From positions 1-64,000 of the forward strand of contig UQIB01000002.1 of assembly GCA_900541015.1 (NCBI GenBank): 64,000 bases of DNA, written 5' to 3'. The translations under genes and the position numbers were made by a program. The notes under the pieces were generated by a model. It was not told the origin of the DNA, ran no database searches, and was given only the letters and a program-made list of their open reading frames with translations. Positions within the stretch are counted from its first letter, which is position 1. Every line of letters starts with the position of its first letter. The stretch is from an uncultured Collinsella sp. (GTDB lineage Bacteria > Actinomycetota > Coriobacteriia > Coriobacteriales > Coriobacteriaceae). Below, in pieces: positions 52,538-61,815 of this stretch.

Positions 52538-53302
52538 ATGGCAGGAAGACGCGAAAAATTACGCCGTGTTGGAATCATCCCCGAATATCGCGGCTTTACC
52601 CCAGACGGCCTTGCCAGCGGAGACGCCATCGATATGACAGTCGACGAGCTCGAAGTCCTGCGCCTATGCGACCTGGAAGGCCTCAATCAGGAGGAAGTCG
52701 CCCAGAGCATGGGCATTGCCCGCGCCACGGTGGCGGCAATCTGCAGCCGCGCGCATCGCAAGGTGGCAAACGCGTTGGTCAATGGACGGGCGGTTGTCAT
52801 CGAGGGCGGCAATATCGCATACTCCCCCATCACCACGACAACGGCCGCATGGCCAGCAAAGGAGGTCGACACCATGAGGGTGGCAACCACGTACGACAAC
52901 GGCAACATCTTTATGCACTTTGGCCGCAGCGAGCAGTTCAAGATCTACGACATTCAGGACGGCAAGGTGCTCAACGAGCAGGTCGTAGGCACCGGCGGCA
53001 CCGGTCACGGCGCATTGGTGGGCCTGCTTACCAACGGTGGCGTTGACACGCTCATCTGCGGCGGTATCGGCGGAGGCGCCATCAACGCGCTCACCCAGGC
53101 CGGCATCACGGTCTATGCGGGCGCCCAGGGCAGCTGCGATGCCTGCGTCGAGGCCCTCATTGCCGGCACGCTCGCGCTGACCGGCGAGGCCACCTGCGGC
53201 TGCCATGTCCACGACCACGAGCACACCCATGAGCATGGCGAGTCCTGCGGCTGCCACGGCCATCACGACCACGACGGACATGAGGGCTGCAGCTGCCACT
53301 AG
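52538..53302 (+). CDS. DUF134 HTH - NifX/FeMo-cofactor-binding fusion with His/Cys-rich tail
   Basis: 254 residues. Residues about 1-90 are a DUF134 DNA-binding domain (LRRVGIIPEYRGFTP, LRLCDLEGLNQEEVAQSMGI). Residues 113-215 are a NifX/NifB-C-like cluster-binding domain (MRVATTYDNGN, GVDTLICGGIGGGA). The last 35 residues hold 12 His and 6 Cys, a likely metal-binding tail. The start has AAGGAG 5 bases upstream. AAAGGAGG at 52858-52865 lies 8 bases before an in-frame ATG at 52874, at exactly the junction, so a second product without the HTH may be made. It probably senses metal or clusters; inference. Confidence 0.8.
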   Translation: MAGRREKLRRVGIIPEYRGFTPDGLASGDAIDMTVDELEVLRLCDLEGLNQEEVAQSMGIARATVAAICSRAHRKVANALVNGRAVVIEGGNIAYSPITTTTAAWPAKEVDTMRVATTYDNGNIFMHFGRSEQFKIYDIQDGKVLNEQVVGTGGTGHGALVGLLTNGGVDTLICGGIGGGAINALTQAGITVYAGAQGSCDACVEALIAGTLALTGEATCGCHVHDHEHTHEHGESCGCHGHHDHDGHEGCSCH

Positions 53303-53358
53303 CGGCAAGCACCTCGACGTCAACACGCTTCCGCGCGTGCGACAACCTGCGAACAAAC

Positions 53359-53398
53359 GGCGTAGGCCGCCTGGAGTACCATCCAGGCGGCCTACGCC
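53359..53398. terminator. Terminator between DUF134/NifX and ffh
   Basis: GGCGTAGGCCGCCTGG and CCAGGCGGCCTACGCC are perfect 16-base arms around 8 bases between convergent genes. Flanking T-runs are weak. Confidence 0.7.
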
Positions 53399-53418
53399 AT
53401 ACACGACTCAACCAGTCG

Positions 53419-54894
53419 TTACTTCTTATTACGCATCTGCGCTTCCATCTGGCGCAGCAGCTCCATATCGGACTTGGGACCGCCCGTACCCAGGCCACCC
53501 ATGCCGCCCAGGCCCATGGCATCCAGACCGGGGATATTGGGCATGCGCATCTTTTTGCCCTTCTTGCCCTTTTTGCCCTTCTTGCCGCCGGCCTGCGCCT
53601 GATTGGCCATCGTGCGCATGCGGCCCATCATCTTGTTCATCTCGCCCCACTGCTTCATAAGGCTATTGACCTCGGTGGGGGTCACGCCGGCGCCCTTGGC
53701 GATACGCGCGCGGCGCTGGCCGTTGATGATGGAGGGACGCAGGCGCTCCTCCTTGGTCATCGACATGATGATGGCCTCGTTCTTGTCAAAGATGCCCTCG
53801 TCCAGGTTGCCGCCCATCTGGTTGAGCGCGCGCTGACCACCGGGGAGCATGCCCAGGATGCCCTTCATGCCGCCCATCTTCTTGACGGCCTTCATCTGGT
53901 CGAGCATGTCGTTCATGGTAAAGCCCTCGCGCAGCATACGCTCGGCAGCCTCGAGCTGCTCGGCGTCGGCCGCCTCCTGGGCCTTCTCGATGATGCCGAC
54001 AACATCGCCCATGCCCAAGATTCGCTTGGCCATTCGGTCGGGATAGAACGGCTCCAGCGAATCGGGCTTCTCGCCCATGCTCACGAACTTGATGGGCTTG
54101 CCGGTCACCTGGCGCACGGAAAGCGCGCCGCCGCCACGGGCATCGCCGTCGAGCTTGGAGATGATCACGCCGTCAAAGTCGGTGCGCTCGGCGAAGGTCG
54201 AGACGACGTTGACGATATCCTGGCCGGTCATGGCATCGACGACCATCAGCACCTGATCGGGCTTGACGGCCTTCTTGATATCCACGGCCTCCTGCATCAT
54301 CTGCTCGTCGATCTGCAGACGACCGGCGGTATCGACGATGACTACATCGCGCAGGTGGTCGACTGCCTCCTGGATGGCACCCTTGGCGATATCGACCGGG
54401 TGCTCGCCGTCGCCGCGGAAGACCGGCACGCCGATCTCTCCACCGAGTGTGGCCAGCTGGTCGGCAGCGGCGGGACGGTAGACGTCGCACGCGGCGAGCA
54501 GCGGCGAGCGGCCCTGCTTCTTGAGCTGGTAGGCCAGCTTTACGGCCGCCGTGGTCTTACCGGAGCCCTGCAGGCCCACGAGCATGATGACATTGGGAAT
54601 GCGGTTGCTAAAGACGAGCTTGCTCTCGGTGGAGCCGAGCATCTCGGTGAGCTCGTCGAGCACGATCTTGACGACGTTTTGCGCCGGCGACAGTGACTCC
54701 ATGACCTCGGCGGTCATGCAGCGCTCCTTGGTCTTGGCGACGAACTCCTTAACGACCTTAAAGTTGACGTCGGCCTCGAGCAACGCCATACGAATGTCGC
54801 GCATGGCAGAGGTGATATCGGCCTCGGTCAGCTTACCCTTGCCGCGCAGGCGGTCAAATGTGTCGTTGAGGCGATCGCTCAGAGAATCAAACAC
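53419..54894 (-). CDS. ffh: Signal recognition particle protein Ffh
   Basis: 491 residues. N and G domains: GLQGSGKTTAAVKLA, DTAGRLQ, ISKLDGDARGG; then a Met-rich M domain (MLDQMKAVKKMGGMKGILGM, MRMPNIPGLDAMG). It binds signal sequences with 4.5S RNA for cotranslational targeting. It follows ftsY 10 bases downstream on the same strand, completing the SRP pair. A basic Lys/Gly run (KKGKKGKKGKK) is near the end. Confidence 0.95.
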   Translation of the reverse strand: MFDSLSDRLNDTFDRLRGKGKLTEADITSAMRDIRMALLEADVNFKVVKEFVAKTKERCMTAEVMESLSPAQNVVKIVLDELTEMLGSTESKLVFSNRIPNVIMLVGLQGSGKTTAAVKLAYQLKKQGRSPLLAACDVYRPAAADQLATLGGEIGVPVFRGDGEHPVDIAKGAIQEAVDHLRDVVIVDTAGRLQIDEQMMQEAVDIKKAVKPDQVLMVVDAMTGQDIVNVVSTFAERTDFDGVIISKLDGDARGGGALSVRQVTGKPIKFVSMGEKPDSLEPFYPDRMAKRILGMGDVVGIIEKAQEAADAEQLEAAERMLREGFTMNDMLDQMKAVKKMGGMKGILGMLPGGQRALNQMGGNLDEGIFDKNEAIIMSMTKEERLRPSIINGQRRARIAKGAGVTPTEVNSLMKQWGEMNKMMGRMRTMANQAQAGGKKGKKGKKGKKMRMPNIPGLDAMGLGGMGGLGTGGPKSDMELLRQMEAQMRNKK

Positions 54895-54904
54895 TAGTCA
54901 CTCC

Positions 54905-55822
54905 TTAATTGGACTCGCCCACCAGGGCGCGGCAGAAATCTTTGGCATTGAACTCCTGCAGGTCATCGACCTGCTCGCCCACGCCGATGCGCAGGATGGG
55001 AAGCTTGAGCTTCTCGGCCACGGCCATGGCGATACCGCCCTTTGCCGTGCCGTCGAGCTTTGTCATGATAATACCGTCCAGGCCCAGCGCCTCGTTAAAC
55101 TCGAGCGCCTGGTTGAGGCCGTTTTGGCCCGTTGCGGCATCGATCACGAGCACGACATAGACGGGCATGGGGCCGGCGACCATATTGGCGGCGCGCTTGC
55201 GGGTCACATTGACCACCTTGGCAAGCTCGCGCATGAGCTCGGGGCTCGTGTGCAGACGACCGGCGGTATCGATGAGCACCAGGTCGCTGCCGCGCTTGTC
55301 GGCCTCGTCGAGCACGTCGTAGCAAACACTTGCCGGGTCGGAGCCGCGGTCGCGCTTGATGACGGGGACGCCAGCGCGCTGGCCCCACACATCGAGCTGC
55401 TCGATAGCGGCAGCGCGGAAGGTATCGGCCGAACCGATCACGACGTTCTTGCCGCGGGAGGCCATGGCGCTCGCGATCTTACCGACCGTCGTGGTCTTGC
55501 CGGCACCGTTAATGCCCACAAACAGCACGCAGCTCGGCGTATCGGAAAACGGATCGCGCTCGATGGGCACAAAGTGCTGCTCAAGCTGCTCGGCCAGGGC
55601 GCGACGGAGTTGCGGGGCGGTCTTGAGGTTCTTCTTGGCCGCGGCATCGCGCAGGTCATCGGAGACCTTGATGGCGACCTCGGCGCCCATGTCACCCATG
55701 ACGAGGGTGTCCTCAAGGTCCTCCCAAAAGTCCTCGTCGACCTCGCCGCCAAAGTAGAATACCTCGTTGAGGGCCTCTCGGCTGCGCTCAAGTCCGCGCG
55801 AGAGAGCATCAAAGAATCCCAT
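54905..55822 (-). CDS. ftsY: SRP receptor FtsY
   Basis: 305 residues. NG GTPase of the SRP receptor: GINGAGKTTTVGKIA, DTFRAAAIEQL, DTAGRLHT and TKLDGTAKGG. It lacks the long acidic N-terminal domain of E. coli FtsY, as is usual in Gram-positives. It shares one base with the smc stop (TAATG). Confidence 0.95.
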   Translation of the reverse strand: MGFFDALSRGLERSREALNEVFYFGGEVDEDFWEDLEDTLVMGDMGAEVAIKVSDDLRDAAAKKNLKTAPQLRRALAEQLEQHFVPIERDPFSDTPSCVLFVGINGAGKTTTVGKIASAMASRGKNVVIGSADTFRAAAIEQLDVWGQRAGVPVIKRDRGSDPASVCYDVLDEADKRGSDLVLIDTAGRLHTSPELMRELAKVVNVTRKRAANMVAGPMPVYVVLVIDAATGQNGLNQALEFNEALGLDGIIMTKLDGTAKGGIAMAVAEKLKLPILRIGVGEQVDDLQEFNAKDFCRALVGESN

Positions 55823-58800
55823 TATACATTCACGACCTTTCCGGTTTCGCGATCGAGTTTTTGCGAGACGACGCGACTGACGCCGTCGGCTTGCATCGAG
55901 ACGCCATAGAGAACGTCAGCGTCCTCCATAGTACGGCGCTGATGCGAGATAACCAAGAGCTGCGTATCGGAACGCAGCACATCGAGGGCTCCGATGAGCT
56001 TGGACAGGTTAGCGTCATCAAGCGCCGCCTCGACCTCGTCCAGCACATAGAACGGAACCGTGCGCGTGCGGTACACGGCAAAAAGCAGGGCGAGCGCCGT
56101 CAGACTCTTCTCGCCGCCCGACATGAGCATCATCTTGGTGATGCGCTTGCCGCGCGGCTGCGCCACGACCTCAATACCCGTCTCGGCAGGATGCTCGGGA
56201 TCGGTCATCTCCAGATGAGCCTGGCCACCCGGGAACAGCATGGCGAAGATCTCGCGGAAGTTCGCATCGACCTTCTCAAACGTCACCAGGAAGGCCTTCC
56301 GCATCTTGCGATCAATGGCCACCGTGATCTTGGTGAGCGCCTTGCGCGCGCACTCCAGATCGGCCAGCTGCTCCTCGATGTAGTCGGCGCGGCGCTTGAG
56401 CTGCTCGTACTCCTCCATGGCAACTTGGTTAACGGGACCAAGGTTGTTGATCTGGCGCACAAGCTGGTTGAGTTCGCGCTCGGCGGCATCGCGGTCCGTG
56501 GGTGCCGGAAGCATGAGCGCTTCCTCGAGTACCGTGGTGCCATCGGCGGTAATGGCCTTAATGGCGGCCTCTACCTGCACCTCGAGCTTGCCACGTGCGA
56601 CCTTGAACTCGTTTTGCGTGGCGGAGGCGGTATCGACCCGCTCCTTAGCGCGGGCAACCTCTGCCTTGGCATCCTCGATGGTCTTCTTGAGCGAAGCGGA
56701 GTCCGCCTCTTCCAGAGAGGCCTGGTCACGCAGGCGCGCTGCCCAATCCGACGCGCGCTCCAGCAGGGCCGAATAACGCTCGTGCATGGGGTCAACGCGC
56801 AGGCGCAGCAGCTCGAGCGAGCGCGAAGCCTGGCGTGTTCCGCGGATACGACGATCGATGCCCTCCAGGCGATGCTCCAGGTCGGGCACGCGGCCCTTCA
56901 GCGAACGCAGGCGCTCGCTCGTCTGGGCTAGGCGAACCTTGGCGTCGGCGAGCTTGCCGGCGGCCTCGGAATCGTCACGGCGAACGCGGTCGAGTTCGTC
57001 GTTGGCCTCGGCAATCTGGAGACCCAGGTCGCTTGCCTGCGCACGGGCCTCGTCGCGCGAACGGGTGAGCTCGTCAACGCGCGGGCGCGCAGCGCGAACG
57101 GCTTCGGAGGCCTGCTCGCGGCGCTTGGAGATGCGCACGCGCTCGACCTCGACATTGTTGGCGCTTTGCTCCAGACGGCCGATCTCGGAGAGCAGCGAGC
57201 GGCGCTCGCCCTCAAGACGGGCGATCTCGCCGGCGGCATCACCCTCGGCGGCACGCGCCTCCTCGACGGCCGCGTTGGCCTCGACGACCTGATCCGACAC
57301 ATGCTCAAACACAGCAGCTAGATCGGGCTCCAGGCCCTCCAGCTCGCGAATACGACGCTTGCGCTCCAGAGCACCCGAAGCCTCGCCGGCATCGAGGCCC
57401 ACGCGAACCAGGCCGCCACAGGCGACGCGGGCGCCATCGGGGGTCACGTAAGTCACGCCGTCAACGACCGGCGCTGACAGCGCGGCAGCGAGATCGTCCA
57501 CTACGTAATAGCCGCCGAGCAGCGCCTCGACGACGGGACCATAGCCTGCGCGCACGGACAGACGATCAACCAAACGGGTACCGGAGGCGCCCTCAGCGGC
57601 GGTAGAGCCACTCACGCCGCGCGTCACCAGCAGCGCCTCGCCCGAGGCCTTCTTCTGGTCCAGAGCGGCACGACCGGCACGCTCAAGCGCGGACGTATCG
57701 TCGAACAGCAGCGCATCGATATCGCCGGCGAGCAATTGCTCAACCAGGCCCTCAAGCTCGCGCGGGGCCTCGAGCACGTCGCCCAGACGACCCGAGACAT
57801 CATCGCCCAGCGCACCCACCAGACGACTCACGAGCGGCGAGCTGTCGGCCATGCGGGCATCGAGTTTCTTTTGACTGGCAAGTTCTGAGCGCACCTCGGA
57901 TAACTTGTTGCGCGCCTCGCTCTCGCGGGCACGCAGGTCCTTCAGGGCCGCGCGTGCCGTCTCGGTGGCCTCACGCGCATCGACCTGAGCCCGGCGCGCT
58001 TCCTCAAGAGCGCCCTCAAGCTCCTCGGCGCGGTCGCGACGGCTCTCGAGCGAGGCCGTGACCTCCTCGAGCTGCTCGTCAATCTGCTCCAGGCGCGAGG
58101 CATACATGTTGTCCTCGACCTCGGCATTGCTCAAGGAATCCTTCACCTTGGCGAGCTCAAGCGCGGCGTTATCAGCCACACGCTGCACATCGCGCTGCTC
58201 ACGCGTAAGCTGCGAAATCTGATTGTCGAGCGCCACGCGCCGCTCGTGGAGCTCAGCGGCGGCAGGACCAGCGGCGTCAACGTCCTCCTGGGCCTGCATA
58301 TGCGCACCGGTCACTTCCTCAAGCTGCGCACGCGCGTCCTCGAGCTCCTCGACCACGCGACGACGCTGATGCTCGGAGCTCGAAATCTGACCGCGCATGT
58401 CAGACAGGCGCGACACCATGTTGTGGCCCTTTTCCTCGAGCAGGCGCATGTCGGAGTTAATGCGGCCGACCACATCTTGCATATGACGGCGTTGCTCGCC
58501 CAGGTCGCCCACAAACAGGCCCTTTTCCTCAAGCATAACCTGGAGCTTCTCGAGCTCGCGCTCCTTTTCGCTCATGCGGTACTGCGCAAGCTCCAGCTCG
58601 GCAGCACCTTCCTTGGAGCGGCTCTCCAGGTCGTTCCACTGCGACTGCAGCGAACGAAGCTCATCGACAGCCAGCATCTGCGTAAGCTCGTTCGCGCGCG
58701 AGGACAGCTCTTTGTACTTGCGCGCGCGATCGACCTGACGCTCCAGCGGTCGCAGCTGACGGGCGATTTCCTTATTGATGTCGCGGGCACGCGTCAGGTG

Positions 58801-59358
58801 CTCGTCCATCGACTTAATCTTTTTGAGCGCACGCTCCTTGCGGCGCTTGTGCTTGGAAATGCCGGCGGCCTCCTCGATGAGGGCGCGACGCTCCTCGGGG
58901 CGGCTCTGCAAAATGGCGTCGAGCTTGCCCTGGCTGATGATGGAATGCGTATCCTTGCCCAGGCCCGAATCGTGCAGGATGTCCTGAATGTCCATCAGGC
59001 GGCACGGACTCGAGTTGATGAGGTACTCGCTTTCGCCCGAGCGATACATGCGACGGGTGATGGCGACCTCGTCAAAGTCGACGGGCAACATATGGTCCGA
59101 GTTATCGAGCACCAGCGTGACCTCGGCGACACCCACCGGCTTGCGCGCCGACGAGCCCGAGAAGATGACATCCTCCATGGCCTGGCCGCGCAGCTGCTTG
59201 GCGCTCTGCTCGCCCAGGACCCACAGAATCGAGTCAGAGATGTTCGATTTTCCCGAGCCGTTTGGACCGACGATGACGGTCAGGCCCGGCTCAAACGTCA
59301 TATGGGCGCGGTCGGCAAACGACTTGAACCCTTTGAGCGTGAGGGACTTGAGATACAC
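55822..59358 (-). CDS. smc: Chromosome partition protein SMC
   Basis: 1178 residues, usual size. Walker A GPNGSGKSNISDSILW, hinge about residues 500-660 (DDVSGRLGDVLEAP, VTYVTPDGARVACGG), long coiled coils either side, then signature LMSGGEKSLTALALLF and Walker B VLDEVEAALDD. It folds and segregates the chromosome with ScpAB. The start is a GTG preceded by GAGGAACC; it lies 10 bases after rnc. The order rnc-smc-ftsY-ffh is typical. Confidence 0.96.
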   Translation of the reverse strand: MYLKSLTLKGFKSFADRAHMTFEPGLTVIVGPNGSGKSNISDSILWVLGEQSAKQLRGQAMEDVIFSGSSARKPVGVAEVTLVLDNSDHMLPVDFDEVAITRRMYRSGESEYLINSSPCRLMDIQDILHDSGLGKDTHSIISQGKLDAILQSRPEERRALIEEAAGISKHKRRKERALKKIKSMDEHLTRARDINKEIARQLRPLERQVDRARKYKELSSRANELTQMLAVDELRSLQSQWNDLESRSKEGAAELELAQYRMSEKERELEKLQVMLEEKGLFVGDLGEQRRHMQDVVGRINSDMRLLEEKGHNMVSRLSDMRGQISSSEHQRRRVVEELEDARAQLEEVTGAHMQAQEDVDAAGPAAAELHERRVALDNQISQLTREQRDVQRVADNAALELAKVKDSLSNAEVEDNMYASRLEQIDEQLEEVTASLESRRDRAEELEGALEEARRAQVDAREATETARAALKDLRARESEARNKLSEVRSELASQKKLDARMADSSPLVSRLVGALGDDVSGRLGDVLEAPRELEGLVEQLLAGDIDALLFDDTSALERAGRAALDQKKASGEALLVTRGVSGSTAAEGASGTRLVDRLSVRAGYGPVVEALLGGYYVVDDLAAALSAPVVDGVTYVTPDGARVACGGLVRVGLDAGEASGALERKRRIRELEGLEPDLAAVFEHVSDQVVEANAAVEEARAAEGDAAGEIARLEGERRSLLSEIGRLEQSANNVEVERVRISKRREQASEAVRAARPRVDELTRSRDEARAQASDLGLQIAEANDELDRVRRDDSEAAGKLADAKVRLAQTSERLRSLKGRVPDLEHRLEGIDRRIRGTRQASRSLELLRLRVDPMHERYSALLERASDWAARLRDQASLEEADSASLKKTIEDAKAEVARAKERVDTASATQNEFKVARGKLEVQVEAAIKAITADGTTVLEEALMLPAPTDRDAAERELNQLVRQINNLGPVNQVAMEEYEQLKRRADYIEEQLADLECARKALTKITVAIDRKMRKAFLVTFEKVDANFREIFAMLFPGGQAHLEMTDPEHPAETGIEVVAQPRGKRITKMMLMSGGEKSLTALALLFAVYRTRTVPFYVLDEVEAALDDANLSKLIGALDVLRSDTQLLVISHQRRTMEDADVLYGVSMQADGVSRVVSQKLDRETGKVVNV

Positions 59359-59368
59359 GGTTCCTCGC

Positions 59369-60094
59369 TTACACGTGCTTCTTGTTCAGAATCACGCCGT
59401 TGGTGGTGTAACCCATGCGGTCGAGCGCTTCGAGCGCGGCAGCTCCCTCGGCTTCCTTCTTTGAGGAGCCGGAGCCGCGACCCTGGCGAATACCATCGAT
59501 CAAAACCACAGCGGTAAAGGTGGGCGCATGCGCCGGGCCCTCGGAGCCAACGAGCTTGTACGCCGGAGGTTCGTGACCGTCGGCTTGCACGCACTCCTGC
59601 AAAAACGACTTGGGGTTCGCAGGATGCTCGGCACGCTCGGAAGCCAAATGCGGCTTAAGCGTACGGTGAATGAACTCCGCCGCAACGTCCCAGCCGGCAT
59701 CCAGGTACAGCGCGCCCACGAGCGACTCATAGACGTTCTCGAGGGCCGAATGCAGGCCGCGCGCACCGGTACCGGTCTCGGAGGCACCAAAGATGATGAT
59801 GTCGTCGATGCCCAGCTCGTGAGAAACCTCGGACAGCGTAGCGCCCGAGACAAGCGACACCTTCAAGCGCGTGAGCTTGCCCTCGTCAAACTCCGGATAG
59901 GACTCAAACAGGGAGCGTGCGACCACAGCGCCCAAAATGGAATCGCCCAAGAACTCAAGGCGCTCATAGCTGGCAGAAACCGGCTGGCCCTCGACTGCCG
60001 AGGGATGCGTAAGCGCCGCGCGCAGCAGCACCTTATTGTTGAACTCGTGGCCCAGGATTTCCTGGGCGCGCGTAAGTCGGTCGGATAAAGCCAA
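59369..60094 (-). CDS. rnc: Ribonuclease III
   Basis: 241 residues. RNase III signature ERLEFLGDSILGAVV with the catalytic Asp and Glu, second block ENVYESLVGALYLDAG, and a C-terminal dsRNA-binding domain (RGSGSSKKEAEGAAALEAL). It cuts double-stranded RNA such as rRNA precursors. The start is TTG with GGAGG 8 bases upstream, just after acpP, 3 bases from its stop codon. Confidence 0.94.
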   Translation of the reverse strand: MALSDRLTRAQEILGHEFNNKVLLRAALTHPSAVEGQPVSASYERLEFLGDSILGAVVARSLFESYPEFDEGKLTRLKVSLVSGATLSEVSHELGIDDIIIFGASETGTGARGLHSALENVYESLVGALYLDAGWDVAAEFIHRTLKPHLASERAEHPANPKSFLQECVQADGHEPPAYKLVGSEGPAHAPTFTAVVLIDGIRQGRGSGSSKKEAEGAAALEALDRMGYTTNGVILNKKHV

Positions 60095-60097
60095 GAC

Positions 60098-60340
60098 TTA
60101 AGCCTCCTTGGCAGCTTCGATAGCGTCGACGGCGTCGGCGACAGAGTTGAGCGAGAGCAGGGTCTCGTCATCGATCTCGAGGTTGAACTCGTCCTCGATA
60201 GCCGTAACCAGCTGCAGGCGCTCGAGCGAGTTGGCATCGAGGTCGTCAAAGGTGGTCTCCTCGCTAATTTCGGCAACATCGACGCCCAGAACGTCAGCAG
60301 CGACCTCGGCGATCTTGTCGAAGATTTCGGAGCGGTCCAT
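60098..60340 (-). CDS. acpP: Acyl carrier protein
   Basis: 80 residues. ACP text SEIFDKIAEVAADVLGVDVA and the prosthetic-group Ser in DANSLERLQLV. The residue before that Ser is Asn (AAC), where ACPs usually have Asp (DSL). The start MDRSEIF has GAGAGGA 5 bases upstream. It lies between plsX and rnc, the common fatty-acid cluster order. The longer open frame upstream is not supported. Confidence 0.92.
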   Translation of the reverse strand: MDRSEIFDKIAEVAADVLGVDVAEISEETTFDDLDANSLERLQLVTAIEDEFNLEIDDETLLSLNSVADAVDAIEAAKEA

Positions 60341-60364
60341 AGCGCTTCCTCTCATAGTGCATGA

Positions 60365-60398
60365 ATACCAAAAGAATGGTACCGCCCGGGCGGTACCA
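60365..60398 (-). terminator. Hairpin after plsX
   Basis: TGGTACCGCCC and GGGCGGTACCA form a perfect 22-base palindrome; on the minus strand TTCTTTTGG follows, between plsX and acpP. Confidence 0.65.
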
Positions 60399-60464
60399 AG
60401 ACACGGTTCTGATTCTACCCCACGACGTGCACCGCGAAGCACATAACAGCGCTCTAACTCGCTC

Positions 60465-61484
60465 TTATAAAACGATACCGTCCATAGAGTTGGCGACATT
60501 CTCGACCAGCCCGGCGCGCACGGCTTCGGCCGCCGCGAGCGTACCGTTTTTGACAGCCTCGACCGAGGTGGCACCATGGCCGATCAGGACCACGCCGCGC
60601 AGGCCCAAAAGAATCGCGCCGCCCTTGGCGTCGCCCGAAAGTTTGGCTTTAATCTCGCGCATCTGCTTTTTGATGAGCAGCGCGGCGATCTTGGTGCCGA
60701 GCGAGGCCATAAAGGCGCCCTTGAGCTCCTGCAGCAAAAACTTGGCAGCGCCCTCGGTAGCTTTGAGAGCGATATTACCCGACATGCCATCGGCAACGAC
60801 GACATCGAAGTTACCTGAGGTGAGGTCGGTGCCCTCGCAGTTACCAACAAAGCCGGGAACGGCGGCCTTCATAGCAGGGAAACAGGCCTTGGTAAAGTTG
60901 GAGCCCTTCTCATCCTCGGTGCCATTGGCAAGCAGGCCCACGCGAGGATGCTCGATGCCCAGGACGACGCGGGCATAGGCGCTACCCATCTGGGCAAAAC
61001 GCACCATGTCATCGACCTCCACATCGGGGTTGGCACCCATGTCGCACAGCACCGTCAGACCGCCGGCGCGATTGGGCAGCGCATTGGTCAGACAGGGGCG
61101 CACCGGCTGCTTCTTGCCTTCGGCCTGATACCTAAACGGCGTCACATAGGCGGTGGCGGCGGCGGTCATGGCACCGGTGGAGCCGGCGGAGAAGAACGCA
61201 TCCGCGTTGCCCTTCTTAATGGCGCGGCAAGAAAGCACGATCGACGACTTACGCTTGGTCATCACGGCGCGAATGGGATCGTCATCCATGGCGATAACGT
61301 CAGGCGCCTCAAGGGCCTCAACACGTGCATGGGAAGCTGCAAAGGGATTGACGATTTCGGCGGGACCAGCTGCCAAGACCTCGATATCGGGATCGGCGGC
61401 AAGCGCAGCTTCGATACCATCGAGAACAACCTGAGGTTTCTCGTCTCCGCCCACAACGTCTACACAAACGCGAACGTTACTCAT
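60465..61484 (-). CDS. plsX: Phosphate acyltransferase PlsX
   Basis: 339 residues. PlsX signature text VCVDVVGGDEKPQVVLDGI, SAGSTGAM, LCDMGANPD and DGMSGNIALKATEG. It makes acyl-phosphate from acyl-ACP for phospholipid synthesis. The start MSNVRV has AAGGAG 7 bases upstream. It is between rpmF and acpP on the minus strand, as in many Gram-positives. Confidence 0.94.
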   Translation of the reverse strand: MSNVRVCVDVVGGDEKPQVVLDGIEAALAADPDIEVLAAGPAEIVNPFAASHARVEALEAPDVIAMDDDPIRAVMTKRKSSIVLSCRAIKKGNADAFFSAGSTGAMTAAATAYVTPFRYQAEGKKQPVRPCLTNALPNRAGGLTVLCDMGANPDVEVDDMVRFAQMGSAYARVVLGIEHPRVGLLANGTEDEKGSNFTKACFPAMKAAVPGFVGNCEGTDLTSGNFDVVVADGMSGNIALKATEGAAKFLLQELKGAFMASLGTKIAALLIKKQMREIKAKLSGDAKGGAILLGLRGVVLIGHGATSVEAVKNGTLAAAEAVRAGLVENVANSMDGIVL

Positions 61485-61501
61485 ATACATGCTCCTTATA
61501 C

Positions 61502-61531
61502 AAAAATGGCCGACTCATTGAGCCGGCCATT
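61502..61531 (-). terminator. Terminator after rpmF
   Basis: AATGGCCG and CGGCCATT form an 8-bp stem around 11 bases; on the minus strand TTTTTG follows. Confidence 0.7.
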
Positions 61532-61571
61532 GTGGTTCCATTTGGAACGGCATCGCATCCAGAGTATACCG

Positions 61572-61751
61572 TTACTCGGTAACGATAACCTCGCGGTCCT
61601 TGTAGAAACCGCAGCTGGGGCACACGTGGTGCGGAAGCTTGACAGCGCCGCAACGGGGGCACGTGGACTGAGCCGCAGCCGAGATCTTCATGTTGGCGGA
61701 ACGACGGGTGTGAGTGCGGATACGACCCTGCTTTTGTTTAGGTACGGGCAT
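61572..61751 (-). CDS. rpmF: 50S ribosomal protein L32
   Basis: 59 residues. It begins MPVPKQKQGRIRTHTRRSAN and has the zinc-ribbon Cys pairs CPRC and CPSC. The start at 61751 is preceded by GGAAGG 5 bases upstream. It is in the usual rpmF-plsX order after the DUF177 gene. Short enough to be missed by length filters. Confidence 0.93.
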   Translation of the reverse strand: MPVPKQKQGRIRTHTRRSANMKISAAAQSTCPRCGAVKLPHHVCPSCGFYKDREVIVTE

Positions 61752-61815
61752 AGTGACCTTCCTTATGAACTATCCAGTGTGGCGATTACGCGCAAGTAGC
61801 GATACTACCACAGTT

